Positions 24,219-35,900 of a stretch of 64,000 nt of DNA are shown here, piece by piece; position 1 is the first letter of the stretch; each line of letters begins with the position of its first letter. Under the pieces are notes generated by a model, which did not search any database, was not told where the DNA came from, and saw only the letters and a list, made by a program, of their open reading frames with translations. Source of the DNA: Strigops habroptila. Taxonomy: Eukaryota; Chordata; Aves; Psittaciformes; Psittacidae. The stretch lies in NCBI RefSeq assembly GCF_004027225.2, contig NC_044279.2:44416744-44480743 (forward strand), written 5' to 3'. Position numbers and translations under genes: made by a program.

Positions 24219-24423
24219 AGTTGAGTTATAATGAATAAGAGAGTACTTTCCTTCCTCTCCATTTAACAAGCAATAATTTTACAGTTATCACACTTGACTT
24301 GCCTACAGGGGACAAGGGTTAAAATTCTGTTCTTTCTGATATCAGATTATAAAGTTAGTTTCCCAGTTTTTCAGATTATACATAATTTCTTTTGAGAGCA
24401 ATATTGTTCATAGGATCTTGAGA

Positions 24424-24540
24424 TGTAAGAGGTACAGGTTCATGTCCATTTTTGAAATCATTAAACCAAATCTTAAATTTGGTATTCCTATTTCATAGGT
24501 AAATGCCTTTACTACAAGGCTATGAGCTGTAGGTTATGGG
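24424..24540 (+). mobile_element. Diverged hairpin SINE-like repeat
   Basis: 'GTACAGGTTCATGTCC' resembles a tRNA-like B-box. About 60 bp later, 'TTTCATAGGTAAATGCCTTT' and 'ACTACAAGGCTATGAGCT' resemble the inverted tail of the same old repeat seen at 18.3 and 29.7 kb (consensus-like words: CCCAGGTGAGTGCCCT, AACCACTGGGCTAT). The copy is strongly worn. Confidence 0.4.
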
Positions 24541-24728
24541 CATTTAATCAGTATTTCTCAGTAAGATCTTGGTAGAATCTAGGTATATCAATGGCCATAC
24601 ATTCCCCTATGATCCATCAAGGCAAGGGAGAAGTACGGTTAACTACAGTAAACACAAAATACTTGTAACTTGGACAAATTCTTTTCTATAACTGCTCATA
24701 AGATGTGGAACTTCAACAACATATTCAA

Positions 24729-24832
24729 ATAAGTCCTTATATTTCTAACAAGGAACTTATTAGTTCTTTGTAAGTACTTTCAGTACTTACAGGACTTTCC
24801 TAATAAGCCCTATATTCCTTAATAAGTCTTTT
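24729..24832. repeat. Imperfect foldback with perfect 10-bp palindromic core
   Basis: The core at 24769-24791 is TGTAAGTACT-TTC-AGTACTTACA, a perfect hairpin with a 3-nt loop. Outward, CTTATTAG on the left faces CTAATAAG on the right, and AATAAGTCC and AATAAGTC words recur at both edges, so the stem may extend imperfectly to about 100 bp. Confidence 0.65.
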
Positions 24833-25056
24833 CTACTATAGCTTTCTACTGTGCTTGTAAGAGTTCTGCCTTAAAATGCTAATTGCATATTACAGCTTTC
24901 TGCAATCTTGGGGAGCCAAAATCCAGGTTCCTTCATGAAGCCTAGCACCTGATATTTGCTGTGCTAACTGAACCGGATTTATCTATGACTGCTTACATGC
25001 CATTGTGACAAGATCTACAGGAATCCATACAAGGAAGAGATACGTAAATTCTCTAC

Positions 25057-25081
<25 letters not shown>
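25057..25081. repeat. Poly-A tract (A25)
   Basis: Twenty-five consecutive A residues. No retroposed gene body is recognisable upstream. Confidence 0.9.
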
Positions 25082-25088
<7 letters not shown>

Positions 25089-26225
25089 GATTTGATTCTG
25101 TGAAGGAAATCAACAGTGTCAGAGGATAAATCTCTATTCCTATATTACTTTGCCTAAGTAATATACATACCTCTTACTCTCCCATGAATTTTATTGCTCA
25201 TTTCCCAGCAATTAATATCAGCAATACAAGCAAAATGATGTAGAACAAGAAGTGACTATCCTAGTGAAATAAATACAATTTAGAACCTGTCATCTCTCCT
25301 GCCTCACCTGGAGCCTAAGTAATTTCTTTAACTGGGTTATAAAAGTGGCAATCCAAGGGCTTTGGAAAATATTAAACTCACTTCTTTAGCAACAGAATAT
25401 CTAGATAAGGAAATGGAAGAACTTCGATAAAATAAAACATGAAAGATCTCTGAAAAAAGCTGGACTACTGACAATGCAAAGTTCATTGTGGGTGACTAAT
25501 TGTGGGCAGTGGATTTTCTTTCTACATTGCAATCTTTTCTATTGGAAACTTGCTGAGTGAATTGTAAATATAATAGAGAGAAATGGCTTTCATGTGCCCT
25601 GGCATGCAGCGGGAATGATTAAGGAGATATAAATTTAACCCACAGAGTTCTTGTGTTTTGGAGAGAGATTATTTTAATCAGTGCTTTTTGTTTATTTGTT
25701 TGTTTTCCAAATGGGGTTGTGGCTTAATTCAGAGATTCTGCAGCTATTTAACTTTTTCCCACATTTGTCTTGAAGTGAAAGAAAGAAATATCCTCTTTCT
25801 ACATTGCTTCCCTCTGGATAAGTATACATATCCTGTGAATGTATATTGTCCAGTTTCTCAACTGGAGAAAAATAGATGGGATGTTTTTGAAACATGTGAA
25901 ATGAGATGACTGTAATATTTCAGTGTGGATAATGAGCCCTCTATTCTTCCTGCCATGGGCATACCCATTCTTACCTGTAGCCATGTACAGACTTAACTCC
26001 ATGTTGACATTTCAACCCACACGTTTTGAAAAGGCACGGGCTAATAATCTAGAGTATAAGGGGCTATTTTATGATGATTACAGGTGTGATGCATTGTGAT
26101 GAGTGATTCAGCTGATTTGATAAACACCATTTCTTGAAAACCAAGATTTCACATTCAGAAGATGCTTACATTTCTTGAAATAAGAGTAGATCTTGAAAAA
26201 ATACCCAATATTCACACCACCCCCC

Positions 26226-26246
26226 AAAAAAAAAAAAAAAAAAAAA
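26226..26246. repeat. Poly-A tract (A21)
   Basis: Twenty-one A residues directly preceded by a short C run (CACCCCCC-like). Confidence 0.9.
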
Positions 26247-26404
26247 TCATAAAATACTGTTCTGCAGGTTTACAGAATTCTGGAATCTATGTTTAGTCTC
26301 CTAATTGAATCCCACAAACCCAGTACCAGCAGGCCCTACCATGCCCAGTGTGGGTATACCTAGTTCTTTTTGCCAGATCTCCTGGGACCGCCACACCAGA
26401 AGTC

Positions 26405-26559
26405 ACAAAATCATAGACTCACAGAATGGTTTGTGTTGGAAGGGACCTTTAAAGGTCATCTAGTCCAACCCTGTGCAAGGAGTAGGGATATCTTCAACTA
26501 GATCAGGTTGTTCAGATTCCCATCCAACCTGACCTTGAAGATTTCCAGGGATGGGACTG
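26405..26559 (-). mobile_element. CR1 LINE 3' end, old copy
   Basis: The plus strand reads 'AATCATAGACTCACAGAATG', then 'GTTGGAAGGGACCTTTAAAG', then 'GTCATCTAGTCCAACC', the reverse complement of a CR1 3' UTR. It continues with 'CAACTAGATCAGGTTGTTCA' and 'CTTGAAGATTTCCAGGGATG' into the end of the coding region. The element is therefore on the minus strand and truncated after about 155 bp. Its 3' UTR (GACCTTTAAAGGTC type) differs from the CTTAAGGTCC type of the 6.6 and 23 kb copies, pointing to another CR1 subfamily. Confidence 0.9.
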
Positions 26560-28360
26560 AGAAATCTTTGAGTGGCACTAGATTTGCTGTAAGGTGGTGA
26601 ACCTTATTTTGAAGATATTTTGAATCTAATAAAACATTTCAAGCAAGCCAGTATTAACAGATGAAATGTGATTTTTTTTTAAGGAAACCTTTAACCAATT
26701 CAAACAGTAAAAATATATTTATTAATAAATAAGGTTGCTGGTTTTTACTTATGAACTTATGCCTTGGTAAGGAAAGTAAGAATTTGAATCTGAAAAAGAG
26801 ATTTTTTCCAGTGATACTCACTGTAATTTGCATGGCAGTGACAGAAGTGCATTTTAGAACTGAGTCTTGTATTTCTGCCAATGCACAGCATGCTTGACCT
26901 GTAATGCCCTTGCTATCCAGTTCTAAGCCTCCCCTGAGCAAACTCTGACAGTCATGTAAACTATGGTGATGTGGATCTGTAGCCAGTTAACAGGAAAATA
27001 ACATCAAGAAGTTAATTTCCACTTGTGACCTGAAGAAATTCTCCAGATAAAATAGCTTAGAGATGTAACACAGTGTCCCCAAACGATAACATAAGTGCCT
27101 AATAACTTTTGTTCAGTTCACTGTAATTTCGAAGTGAATACTCCAAAAATATAATTTGCTGATAAAACCAAATCTGGGATACCTTCACAGGATGAATAAT
27201 TAGAGTCAAAATAGGATAATAAATTTTGATTAGCTGGTTACCCCTTCCTTTTAGTGGAAAAAGTCAGGCATGTGTTTTGATACAGTTGTTACGCAAGTCT
27301 ATTAGAGTAACAAAGAAAATACATGTTATTTTTGACTGGCACTAGTACAGTTCTTGGAAGATCATGTGATCTTAACATCACCTTAAGCAATTCAAGGAGA
27401 GACTGTCTAAAACCATTGCATGTCAGAGTTTGCCATGTGATGTGCAGGGACCAGCTCTCGCCCTCTGCAGTGTTGCCTGTAGCAACAGGGAGGCATGTGA
27501 TGGCTCTGGTGTGTGACAGCCACCCAGCATCAGCCAGAGCTCGGATTTAAATGAGGGAAGTAGAAATATTGATTCAGACAGCTGGAGTTTCCCAGTGTAC
27601 TGCAGTGATAATGTGGGTTGATAATTCTGGTGGAAAAGGGGACAGGTATCAAAAATCCCTGTCGACAGAAGTGCCAATTAATTTTCTAAGATATATTTCC
27701 AAGAATTACATATACTAAAGAAAAAAAAAAAAAAAGTGGGTGCACTTAACAATAAAAATGCTACTTTGGAGTGGGGTTTTTTTTCATCTTTGTCTATCAG
27801 AATGCAAGAAAAAAAAATGGCCAAGACATTAACGGAGGAATTATCGTATATTCAGTAAGGAAAATAAAGAAGTAGGATATGTAAAGCTTTAAGAGGAAAA
27901 GGTGAGATTTATTCATTTTTTCAGAGTCCTTTTATCTCCAGGAACTGAAGTAATGATAAAACAAAGAACAAAGCTGAGAAATAGTGCTCATAGGCTCCAA
28001 GTCAATATATCCAGATATTAAACTTGCGTTAGCCCACTATGTATATGCCATAGTTCTGCAGCTTGACAGAATGGCATGCTCCTGCCCTATCCCAGAAATT
28101 TAAAAACATTAATTCAACTTTTCATTCATCTTAATTCCAGCAGATATCTAGAAGCATTATGTATACAGCAAGTTAAAAATCTCCAAGTTGAATATTATGT
28201 CAGAAAATGCTACACATTATGTTTTGATGAATATCATTTGCAATGTAACAACTCAGGGTAGTCCCACAAGCTGAGGATTTTTTCCGTGTTGCATGTTTCA
28301 GTATTTCGATTTTTTTATCATATTTGAATTTTTAAATACAGTTTTTAAAGTTATATTTTA
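26560..28360. other. Intergenic DNA, no gene recognised
   Basis: Nothing is recognisable beyond an A15 run near 27721 and short A/T runs. A somewhat GC-richer patch at 27430-27550 has a 75-codon plus-strand frame (27323-27550) with no family motif. Confidence 0.55.
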
Positions 28361-28608
28361 GAAACATAGAATAGTTAGGGTTGGAAAGGATCTTAAGATC
28401 ATTTAGTTCCAACCCCCCCGCCATTGGCAGGGACACCTTCCACTACACCAGGTTGCTCAAGGCCCTGTCCAACCTGGTGTTGAACACTGCCAGAGATGGA
28501 GCATTCACAGCTTCCTTGGGTATCCTGTTCCAGTGCCTCGCCACTCTCACAGTAAAGAATTTCTTCCTTATATCCAAACTAAATCTCCCCTGTTTAAGCT
28601 TGATCACA
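28361..28608 (-). mobile_element. CR1 LINE 3' end
   Basis: The plus strand shows the reversed CR1 end: 'AACATAGAATAGTTAGGGTT', 'GGAAAGGATCTTAAGATCAT', 'AGGGACACCTTCCACTACAC', then reversed coding sequence through 'AAGAATTTCTTCCTTATATC' to 'CTCCCCTGTTTAAGCTTGA'. The copy is 5'-truncated at about 28608, where AT-rich unique sequence resumes. Confidence 0.93.
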
Positions 28609-29284
28609 AACTGATATATTTTCGATAATATATTACCTTCAGTGCTGGTTCAAAGCACTTTTTAAACAAAAAATATTTTTGAAATTTCATTTTGTATAAA
28701 TTCATTTTTATATTTTCTCAACAGAAAATATTAATTTTGTGAGAAGTTTTCAGAAGTTCAAATCCTTTTCTGCTCATACTCTTATATTTGCAGCAAAAAT
28801 TTACACACTGATTTATTAGTGAATAATATGTTGTCTTTTTGACTTATTTTTTCTGAAAATACATATATTTAACAGAAATATCTAAAACCTACACCTTTGC
28901 AGTTGTGAGTATAAGCTAGTCATTAATTATAGGCTGTGTATAAACAGCAACAGCAGGAAAAATCACTCAGATTGATGTCTGATGGATAAGGTTTTTGAAG
29001 CAAAATTCTCCAAAGCATTGAGCTGGAGCAATTTCAGGTTTTTGCATTCATCTGAGCCATATTTCTAAAAGTAACAGCTTATTTGATATCCCTTAATTGT
29101 TTGGGGTTTTTTTAATGGAAATATTTTCTGAGGAAAATGGGTTTTTTGGTTGGCTTTTTTTTTCAGAAATTTATTTCTGCAAGAACAGAATTATATGCAA
29201 ATCATACAAACTATGGTATTTGACCCTCACACTGCACAAGTATTCAACAGCCTTATTCAGTCCAAAACTGGATCTTTCCATAGA
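28609..29284. other. Intergenic DNA, nothing recognised
   Basis: AT-rich sequence with T runs. I see no gene, repeat family or structured element. Confidence 0.55.
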
Positions 29285-29740
29285 TGTAGTAGAGGACCTA
29301 AGTGGGACTTAGGCAGATCTGAGATGCCTAAAACAAACAAAAAAAATCCCCTGCTAGTTCCACTCAATGGTGTCAGAACCTGAAGGCTGTTAAGATCAGT
29401 TGGTTCCTCCCTGTTCTATTTTAAAGTTATTTAAACTCTTAAAATTTAGTTTCAATGCATGCCCAGGGCTTCCCCATCTCTCAGATGCTTGTCTCCTGAA
29501 GCCTGATGAAGATCCAGAAATGAGGCATTTCTCTGCCAGGCTCCTCTAGGGTCTGACACAGGCTGACAGGACCTCACAAAAATAAGGTGGCCGAGGGGGG
29601 AGGTAGTAGCCACAGAAATTCAAGCATTCAACCAGGAAACAGGCAATCTGGATTGAGTTCTCTCCTTTGCCTGAGGGACTCAAACCCACAACACCTACCT
29701 CCCAGGAGAGTCATGTAAGAATGAAGCTGTAGGTTATTTG
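29285..29740 (+). mobile_element. Old amniote-type interspersed repeat with hairpin tail
   Basis: The block carries several words typical of an old repeat shared by birds, crocodilians and turtles: 'CTAAGTGGGACTTAGGCAG' and 'GAGATGCCTAAA' near 29300, 'CCAGGGCTTCCCCATCTCTC' near 29464, 'GACAGGACCTCACAAAAATA' near 29568, and a tail 'GGGACTCAAACCCACAACAC' plus 'CTACCTCCCAGGAGAGT' near 29685-29712. The arms TTGAGT and ACTCAA in the tail can pair. I recognise the pattern from memory; boundaries and family name are uncertain. Confidence 0.45.
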
Positions 29741-30501
29741 AGGGAACAGAAGCAAAGCAAGTATGTGGAGGGGTGCTTTTTGCATATTCTGCCTGCATTT
29801 TACCTCCACGGTTTAAAAACAGAAGTCAGATGGGTTTACAGGTTCTTAGATGGGCATCCAACTGAGCATGGAGAGTCTGTGTCATGTTTGATTTAAAGTA
29901 TAGAAAATAGTCCTTGAGAAGGGACACAGAAAATTTTCCATCACTGTTCAAGTCCTGGCTATCAGCTTGTGATTCCAAGCCTCTCTTTCACTTGTTTCAC
30001 ATATTTCAGTGCCGACACAGGAGAGGGACAGTGAAATGGGATCTAACCATACATAATAATCATTGTTCAGTGAATGTGTGGCCACACAATAAAGCTTTAT
30101 GGCTTTGAACCTCTTTTACTAAGGAGAAATCTGAACCCAAGTGGGGGACACATTCTAACAAAGGTGTGAAAGACAAGTAACTACAGCTAACAGTTTTAAG
30201 AAGAGTAAGTGATTTAAAAGTCTGGATAGAAGTTTCTCCCATAGTTTGTATGTACTCACCTGGACCTTTTCAAAATAAAGAGTCCTTCTGCAGCTCTTGC
30301 TCTTCACTTAAAACGCCTATTTCAAATGTATCGTTCCTTAACGTGCTGTGTAGACTGGCTGTTCTTCAGTGTCTTCTCCTTTCTGGATCCCATTCTAAAG
30401 CAGCTAATTCTCCTTTTCCTCTTTGTTGGAAGCCTAAGTGCCTCACTGAAAACTTAGGTTCCACCTGGAAAAATTAAGTAAAACAGAAGTAAACGTTGAA
30501 T
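29741..30501. other. Intergenic DNA, nothing recognised
   Basis: Only short chance open frames (up to 75 codons) are present, with no family motif and no repeat that I recognise. Confidence 0.55.
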
Positions 30502-31069
30502 TGTGGCCAGCAGGTCAAGGGAGGTGATTTTGCCTCTGCTCTGGTGAGACCCCACCTGGAGTACTGCATCCAGCTCTGGACTCCTCAGTACAGGAAAGAC
30601 ATGGACCTGTTGGAGAGGGTCCAGAGAAGGGCCACAAAAATTATCAGAGGGGTGGAGCACCTCTGCTGTGAGAAATGGCTGAGCGTTGGGATTGTTCAGC
30701 CTGGAGAAGACTCCAGGGACACCTTATTGTGGCCTTTTAGTACTTAAAAGGGGCCTATCAGTAAGATGTGGAGAGACTTTTTAGCAGAGCCCATTGTGAT
30801 AGGACAAGGGGTGATGGTTTTAAACTAAAAGAGGGGAGATTCAGGATGGATGCGAGGAAAAAATTTTTTACAATGATGGTGGTAAAATACTGGAACAGGT
30901 TGCCCAGAGAGATGGTAGATGTGCCATCCCTGAAGACATTCAAGGCCTGGCTGGATGTGGTTCTGGGCAACCTGATATAGTTGAAGATGTCCCTGCTTAT
31001 TGCAGGGGGTTGGACTAGATGACCTTTGAAGGTCTCTTTCAACCTGAACTATTCTATGAGTCTATGATT
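30502..31069 (+). mobile_element. CR1 LINE, 3' end of ORF2 plus 3' UTR
   Basis: It begins with 'GTGGCCAGCAGGTCAAGGGA', the CR1 region coding for [11 protein letters not shown] (seen in frame at 30496-30747). It continues through the C-terminal region and ends with 'GGTTGGACTAGATGACCTTT', 'GAAGGTCTCTTTCAACCTGA' and 'TATGAGTCTATGATTT'. The frame is interrupted: the first part (30496-30747) and the last part (30768-30980, RLFSRAHCDRTRGDGFK) are separate, so it is inactive. The UTR type matches the old 26.4 kb copy rather than the CTTAAGGTCC type. Confidence 0.95.
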
Positions 31070-32629
31070 TTCTTATGTATTTGAAATAATTCTTCATTAA
31101 ATGCAGAGATTCAAGAAATGGAAAGAACCTGGCTTAATAATTGAAGCGTGTAAATTATGTAATCAGAAAAAACCCCTAAAATCTTATTTTATATCTAAGC
31201 TAAGTATTTGTGATGTGAAAAGCCTTGCATTGCTTTCTAAATTAGGTAACTTTCTAATTAGGATTGCTTTCTTGGTGCTATCATTACTGGAAATCACTTG
31301 TAAGAGATATTTGGATGTAACATCCAGCCAGTTACACTCAAATGGCTGGTTAGAGTGAAAGTGAGATGTCACTTTGAAATTGAATGATTATGGCTTTTTT
31401 CCTCCACATCCACTCAATCACAGTAATATTATGCAGTTTAACTCTGTTAATCTTTGTATATCTTATATCAGGATTACTCTCTTGGTTGTTTGAAGATCAG
31501 AGATTTCAGAGCAGCAAAGAGGGTGTCTGAAGGAGTGCCTTGATTTAAATATACCATCACCACTTTTGTCAACATTTTCACTGCTTCATGGTATCACAAA
31601 ATTGGGAAAGTCATCAAAGGAGGAAAAAAACATATGATTGTAGTAAGTCCAATAGTTATAAAAGTTCTACACAGTTTAGCACTGGGAGGCTGAATTAATT
31701 TCAATGGTGCTATAATGAGAACAACATGTGCATACATGTATATAGGTGTATGAATGAACATACAGGTATATGAATATATGTACCTATTCTATACAGAGAA
31801 ATATAACAAAAAGATTGTCACAAATACACTTTCGTTTACATGACAATTTCCTTTTTTCCTTCATGCACTTCTTGTTTCTATATCTTATATCCTTAAATAA
31901 AGTCTAAACTGTTCGTTTCATATAGACAACAGTTCAGTCAACCCCCAAATTTATACTGAATCTTGACTTTTGGCTTACCTTGTCTAAGTGCCATTGTGTA
32001 CCTTTGGATAGTTGTCTCACTGAAAAATAATATTTAAAATGAATGAACAATAACCAAAGGTATTTGAAGAGTCTACTGCTAGGCAGAATGATATCATTAA
32101 ATCATCTATTGTTTAGCCTATTTTATTGGAAAACTGCAGATGAAATAATTTACAAGGAAAGAACCTGAACATTCCCTGACATGCATTCTGAATTTATTTC
32201 TCATAGGTTAGGAATTTTAAACTGTAGGGATTCTGGCAAACAATATAACATAATTGTGATTTGTATTTATATAGGCAAAGTGCAAGCTAGTAGATTTGAA
32301 GACTGTAATCATAATAGTTGCTATTTTGGAGCAACCCATGCCAAATGTTTGGATGGACTTAACGAGATTTACAGCATGGTGTGCATTAATAAAAAAATAA
32401 AAAATTAGAGAAGAACATGACACCCAGAATCCAGATTTCAGTTGAGTGTTTCTACACCTTCTCTAGATACACAAGATTAGGTATCAAAAATCTTGATTTT
32501 ATTCCCAATTCTGAAAATTATTCACAAATGGTAGAAATGTTAGATATTGCCAAAATGGAAACCAAATTATTTTCCTGAACATGTTCTGTTAAAATTTCAG
32601 TGACCTCTAAAATGCTATAAGTCTTCTCG
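31070..32629. other. Intergenic DNA, nothing recognised
   Basis: AT-rich sequence with small chance frames only. Loose ATGTATATAGGTGTATG-like words at 31730-31790 are a decayed simple repeat. Confidence 0.55.
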
Positions 32630-32983
32630 GACATGCAGCAGAGTTCACAGGATGAGAAGAGACAGTTAAGGCAGTTTCAAACACCCGGACTTCAGCAAAG
32701 TATTTGACAGTTTCCCACAGCCTCCTTCTAGACAAACTGGCAAGATACAGACTGAATGGGTGGTTGGCGAGATGGGTATGAAATTGGCTCACAGGCTGCA
32801 CTCAGAGGGTGACGATCAGTGGTTTTTATTCAGGCTGGCAGCCTGTCACATGCAGGGTCCCCCAGGAGTCAATACTGGGCCCCATGCTGTTCAACATCTT
32901 CATATTATCTGGATGATGAGATTGAAAGCACCCTCACCAAGTTTGTTGATGACACTAACATCAGTGGTGTCTTTATTGCTTAA
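32630..32983 (+). mobile_element. CR1 LINE internal fragment (reverse-transcriptase domain)
   Basis: In shifting plus-strand frames the sequence gives CR1 RT phrases: a DFSK-like start (ACTTCAGCAAAGTATTTGAC), 'CTAGACAAACTGGCAAGATA', 'GGCAGCCTGTCACATGCAGG' with 'GTCCCCCAGGAGTCAATACT' (the VPQGSxLGP box), 'CTGTTCAACATCTTCATATT', and 'AAGTTTGTTGATGACACTAA', which encodes the FVDDT catalytic box. The frame is broken several times, for example after the FNIF region where bases are missing. Neither the 5' nor the 3' end of the element is present. Confidence 0.85.
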
Positions 32984-35900
32984 GGAAGTTCAATTTCTTT
33001 TTTAAGTGTTCTATTGAGTACTTTTAATGCTCTCTTTATGTCCAGCTACTTCTTAGTGTCATTAGTCCATCACTCCTGAGTAGTAAAGATGGTATGCATA
33101 TTTAGTCTGTATTGACTTTCTCATTTTCATATTGTGTGCACTCTGCTCAGCAGTGCTGGAGAAAGGGAGGAGCAGAAAGAGCAGCCCTGTTGGACTTTTT
33201 CACAAGGGTTGTCTGATGGCCTTGTGCTAGGGCTTAATATTTTATCAGAATTAGAAATTTCGAGGCCAGTTTTCTTATGTATTTGTGTCTGAGGATTGGA
33301 TTCTTTGGTGTCTACTTAGGAGTGAGAACAGAGTTTGGGGGTAACTTTCCTCTGTGCAAGTTGTTTATTTTCAGAAAACTTGGATTTCTATGAACATAAC
33401 AGTTTTGAGGCTTCTGTTTCTCTCTCACATTTGATATCCACAAATGGATTCAAAAGAATGGAATGTGCCTCCACAAGCACTCACACATGAAGTATGACTG
33501 TATAGAACATTTTTTCTTGAGGAAGTTGAAATCCCATTCTCCCATATTTTGGAGTGACAATAGAAGAAAAAGAAGCTGTTTTTTTATTTTGTTGTTAAAT
33601 ATATATTCTATTATAAACCAGACATTTTTAAAAATGTATTTTATCCCTAGATGTTGCTAGAAGTCAGACGCAAGCCTCCAGAAAGGTGTTATGTCTGGTT
33701 AGAAATGTGTACTACACAAGAATCGGATTTATTTAACTTTATGGATAACCTGGAGAGTTCACTTAGTGAGAATCACTTCTCACCATGCAAGAGCTGCAAA
33801 TTGTATTTGAAATGAATATTTCTGATTAAAATTGGCACTTCTGATCTTCCTGTTGACAAACCTCAGTTTGCTTAAGCAGTAACCTCATTTCAGCTGAGAA
33901 TGTCTTCAACACATGTGCTTTCAGTTCTGTACTCCATTCTGCTCTATTTTTGCAGGATGAATCTCAAACACTTGTCCCAGGCATAGCCACCAGGCTATGG
34001 AGGTGCCTTTGAGTATTTTCCCTGACATTTTTGCAACTGCTGTGCTGAAATAGTAGGCAGTGTAGTAGCTGAAAATTTCCGCTTTCCTCTCAGTTAGTGT
34101 CTCTTACGATTCTTGTGGTTGCCTGGTGTTCTACTACTGCCTTGTGATCACTGGCCATCTGGAATTCCCAGTGCCAGCCCTACTATTTTATCTTGTGACA
34201 TCATTCTGATACATATCTACATTTTCCTAGATGTGTTTTAAGATACAGCAGCAGCCAGGCGGGGAACTCAGTGCCATACTTCACATTCTGTTAATATAAA
34301 CACATTTCTATGCCAAACCCAGAAGAATATTCAAAATATAATAAATAAAGGCCAAAAAAACCACCAGGTTTTAATCAGGTTTTAATCATCTTTTGTAATC
34401 CATTTTGATTTTTTTTTTTTTTTTAAATTTGTGTTATTTTTGCATTCGGCTTCTAAATTGTGATCTTTCTATCTTTTTGACTGGAAAAAAGATCACATTT
34501 TTACTTTCAAAAAAGCTGAAATATTCCTTTGCAAAGTGCTTTTTATACCTCCAGAAAACAAAAAAGTCAACATTTCTTCATTTTCTAAGTAGAAGTAATC
34601 ACTCCTCCAAGTGAAGAATCTAAAATAAATTTGGGGGGAAAAATGTTTTTGAAGTTTCCCTGTTTCAGTTTTTATTTATTTTTTAATCTTTAACATGTTT
34701 TGCTTTGCTTTGAGAACTGTAGCTGAATTTATGCCATTGCACAATATCCTCTCAGAAATGCTTCTTGCATTAGCATTTTGTGACCTGCCACAATTTTCTT
34801 TGTGATTCTAAAGCAACACTGTCCTTTAATCAATATACTTGGGATCATCTGGTAAAGGAGAGAAATAATACTGCTAAAAGCTTACTAAGTGATTTAGTGA
34901 TGGCTAACATTATTTATTCTCCAAGAATGGATAACATTATTTGTTCTCCAAGAGAACAGAACTTGGCTACAGAATGCTTCTTCAATAGGACAAAAAGATA
35001 CAACTATACATCAGCTGCTTCTACTAATTTAGTACAGCGGTGCAGAAAAGTGGCTTCACAAAACTAATTTTCATGACCATTTTCCAAAAAAAACCAAACC
35101 AATCATTATAAACTACAGATAACTGTAGATGATAATTAGCTGGCATAAACAACAGACTATGCCAAGCTCTGGTGGTATGAACTGGAGATTTATTCAGGTA
35201 ACTTCCTCTCAAGAGTGACCTCAGAACATTTGAATTACCTAGTATCACAAAAAATAGTAAGTAAAGTTACGCCTTCTATCCTTCTATGTGTTACAGCCAG
35301 ACAACAGTGCAAGCCATCTACTCCTTTACAACAAAAGTCATATTTTACTGGGCCAGTGCTCTAATTGGTCTGATACCATGAACAGGTGGTAATCTCCCCT
35401 GGCAGCCATTTTTCAAACAAATAAACATAACTGATCAGGTGACTAATTTTCCCACAAACTGCAACTAATTGTTCAGGTTTTCCTGCAGAAGAAAGTGAAA
35501 TACCAGCATCTGTATGCTTAAATATGTATTATGGACATTATTAGCTCATTCTCACTGTATGTATCTTTGAGAGAACATTAATGAGACAGAAAGGAAAAAT
35601 GTAGTCTGCATTGACTGAGAGAGAGCTTTAGAAACATATTGCAAGATTAAGAAATATAAAATAACTGTAAAATTATCCTTATTGCTTGAAATTTTGTCAC
35701 ACAAAAAAAAAAAAAGAATCCACTGTGATTTCATTACCAACTAACTTATGTTGTAGTGAGATAACTGAATTTTAGAAAATTGAGAAACATTTGAGCAGCT
35801 GTCAGACTGTTTTTAATTCAAGCAGCACCTTTGACACAGTTCTTCAACAAAGAGTTGCAGCTGGGTTTTAGCTATTTATTCTAATATCAGTTCTTTCAGG

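Larger units (their letters stand above)
23383..26404. other. Intergenic DNA, no gene recognised
   Basis: No coding signal is seen. It contains a G-rich motif at 24198-24218, a diverged SINE-like tail at 24424-24540, a foldback with a perfect core at 24769-24791, an A25 run at 25057-25081 and an A21 run at 26226-26246. Confidence 0.6.
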
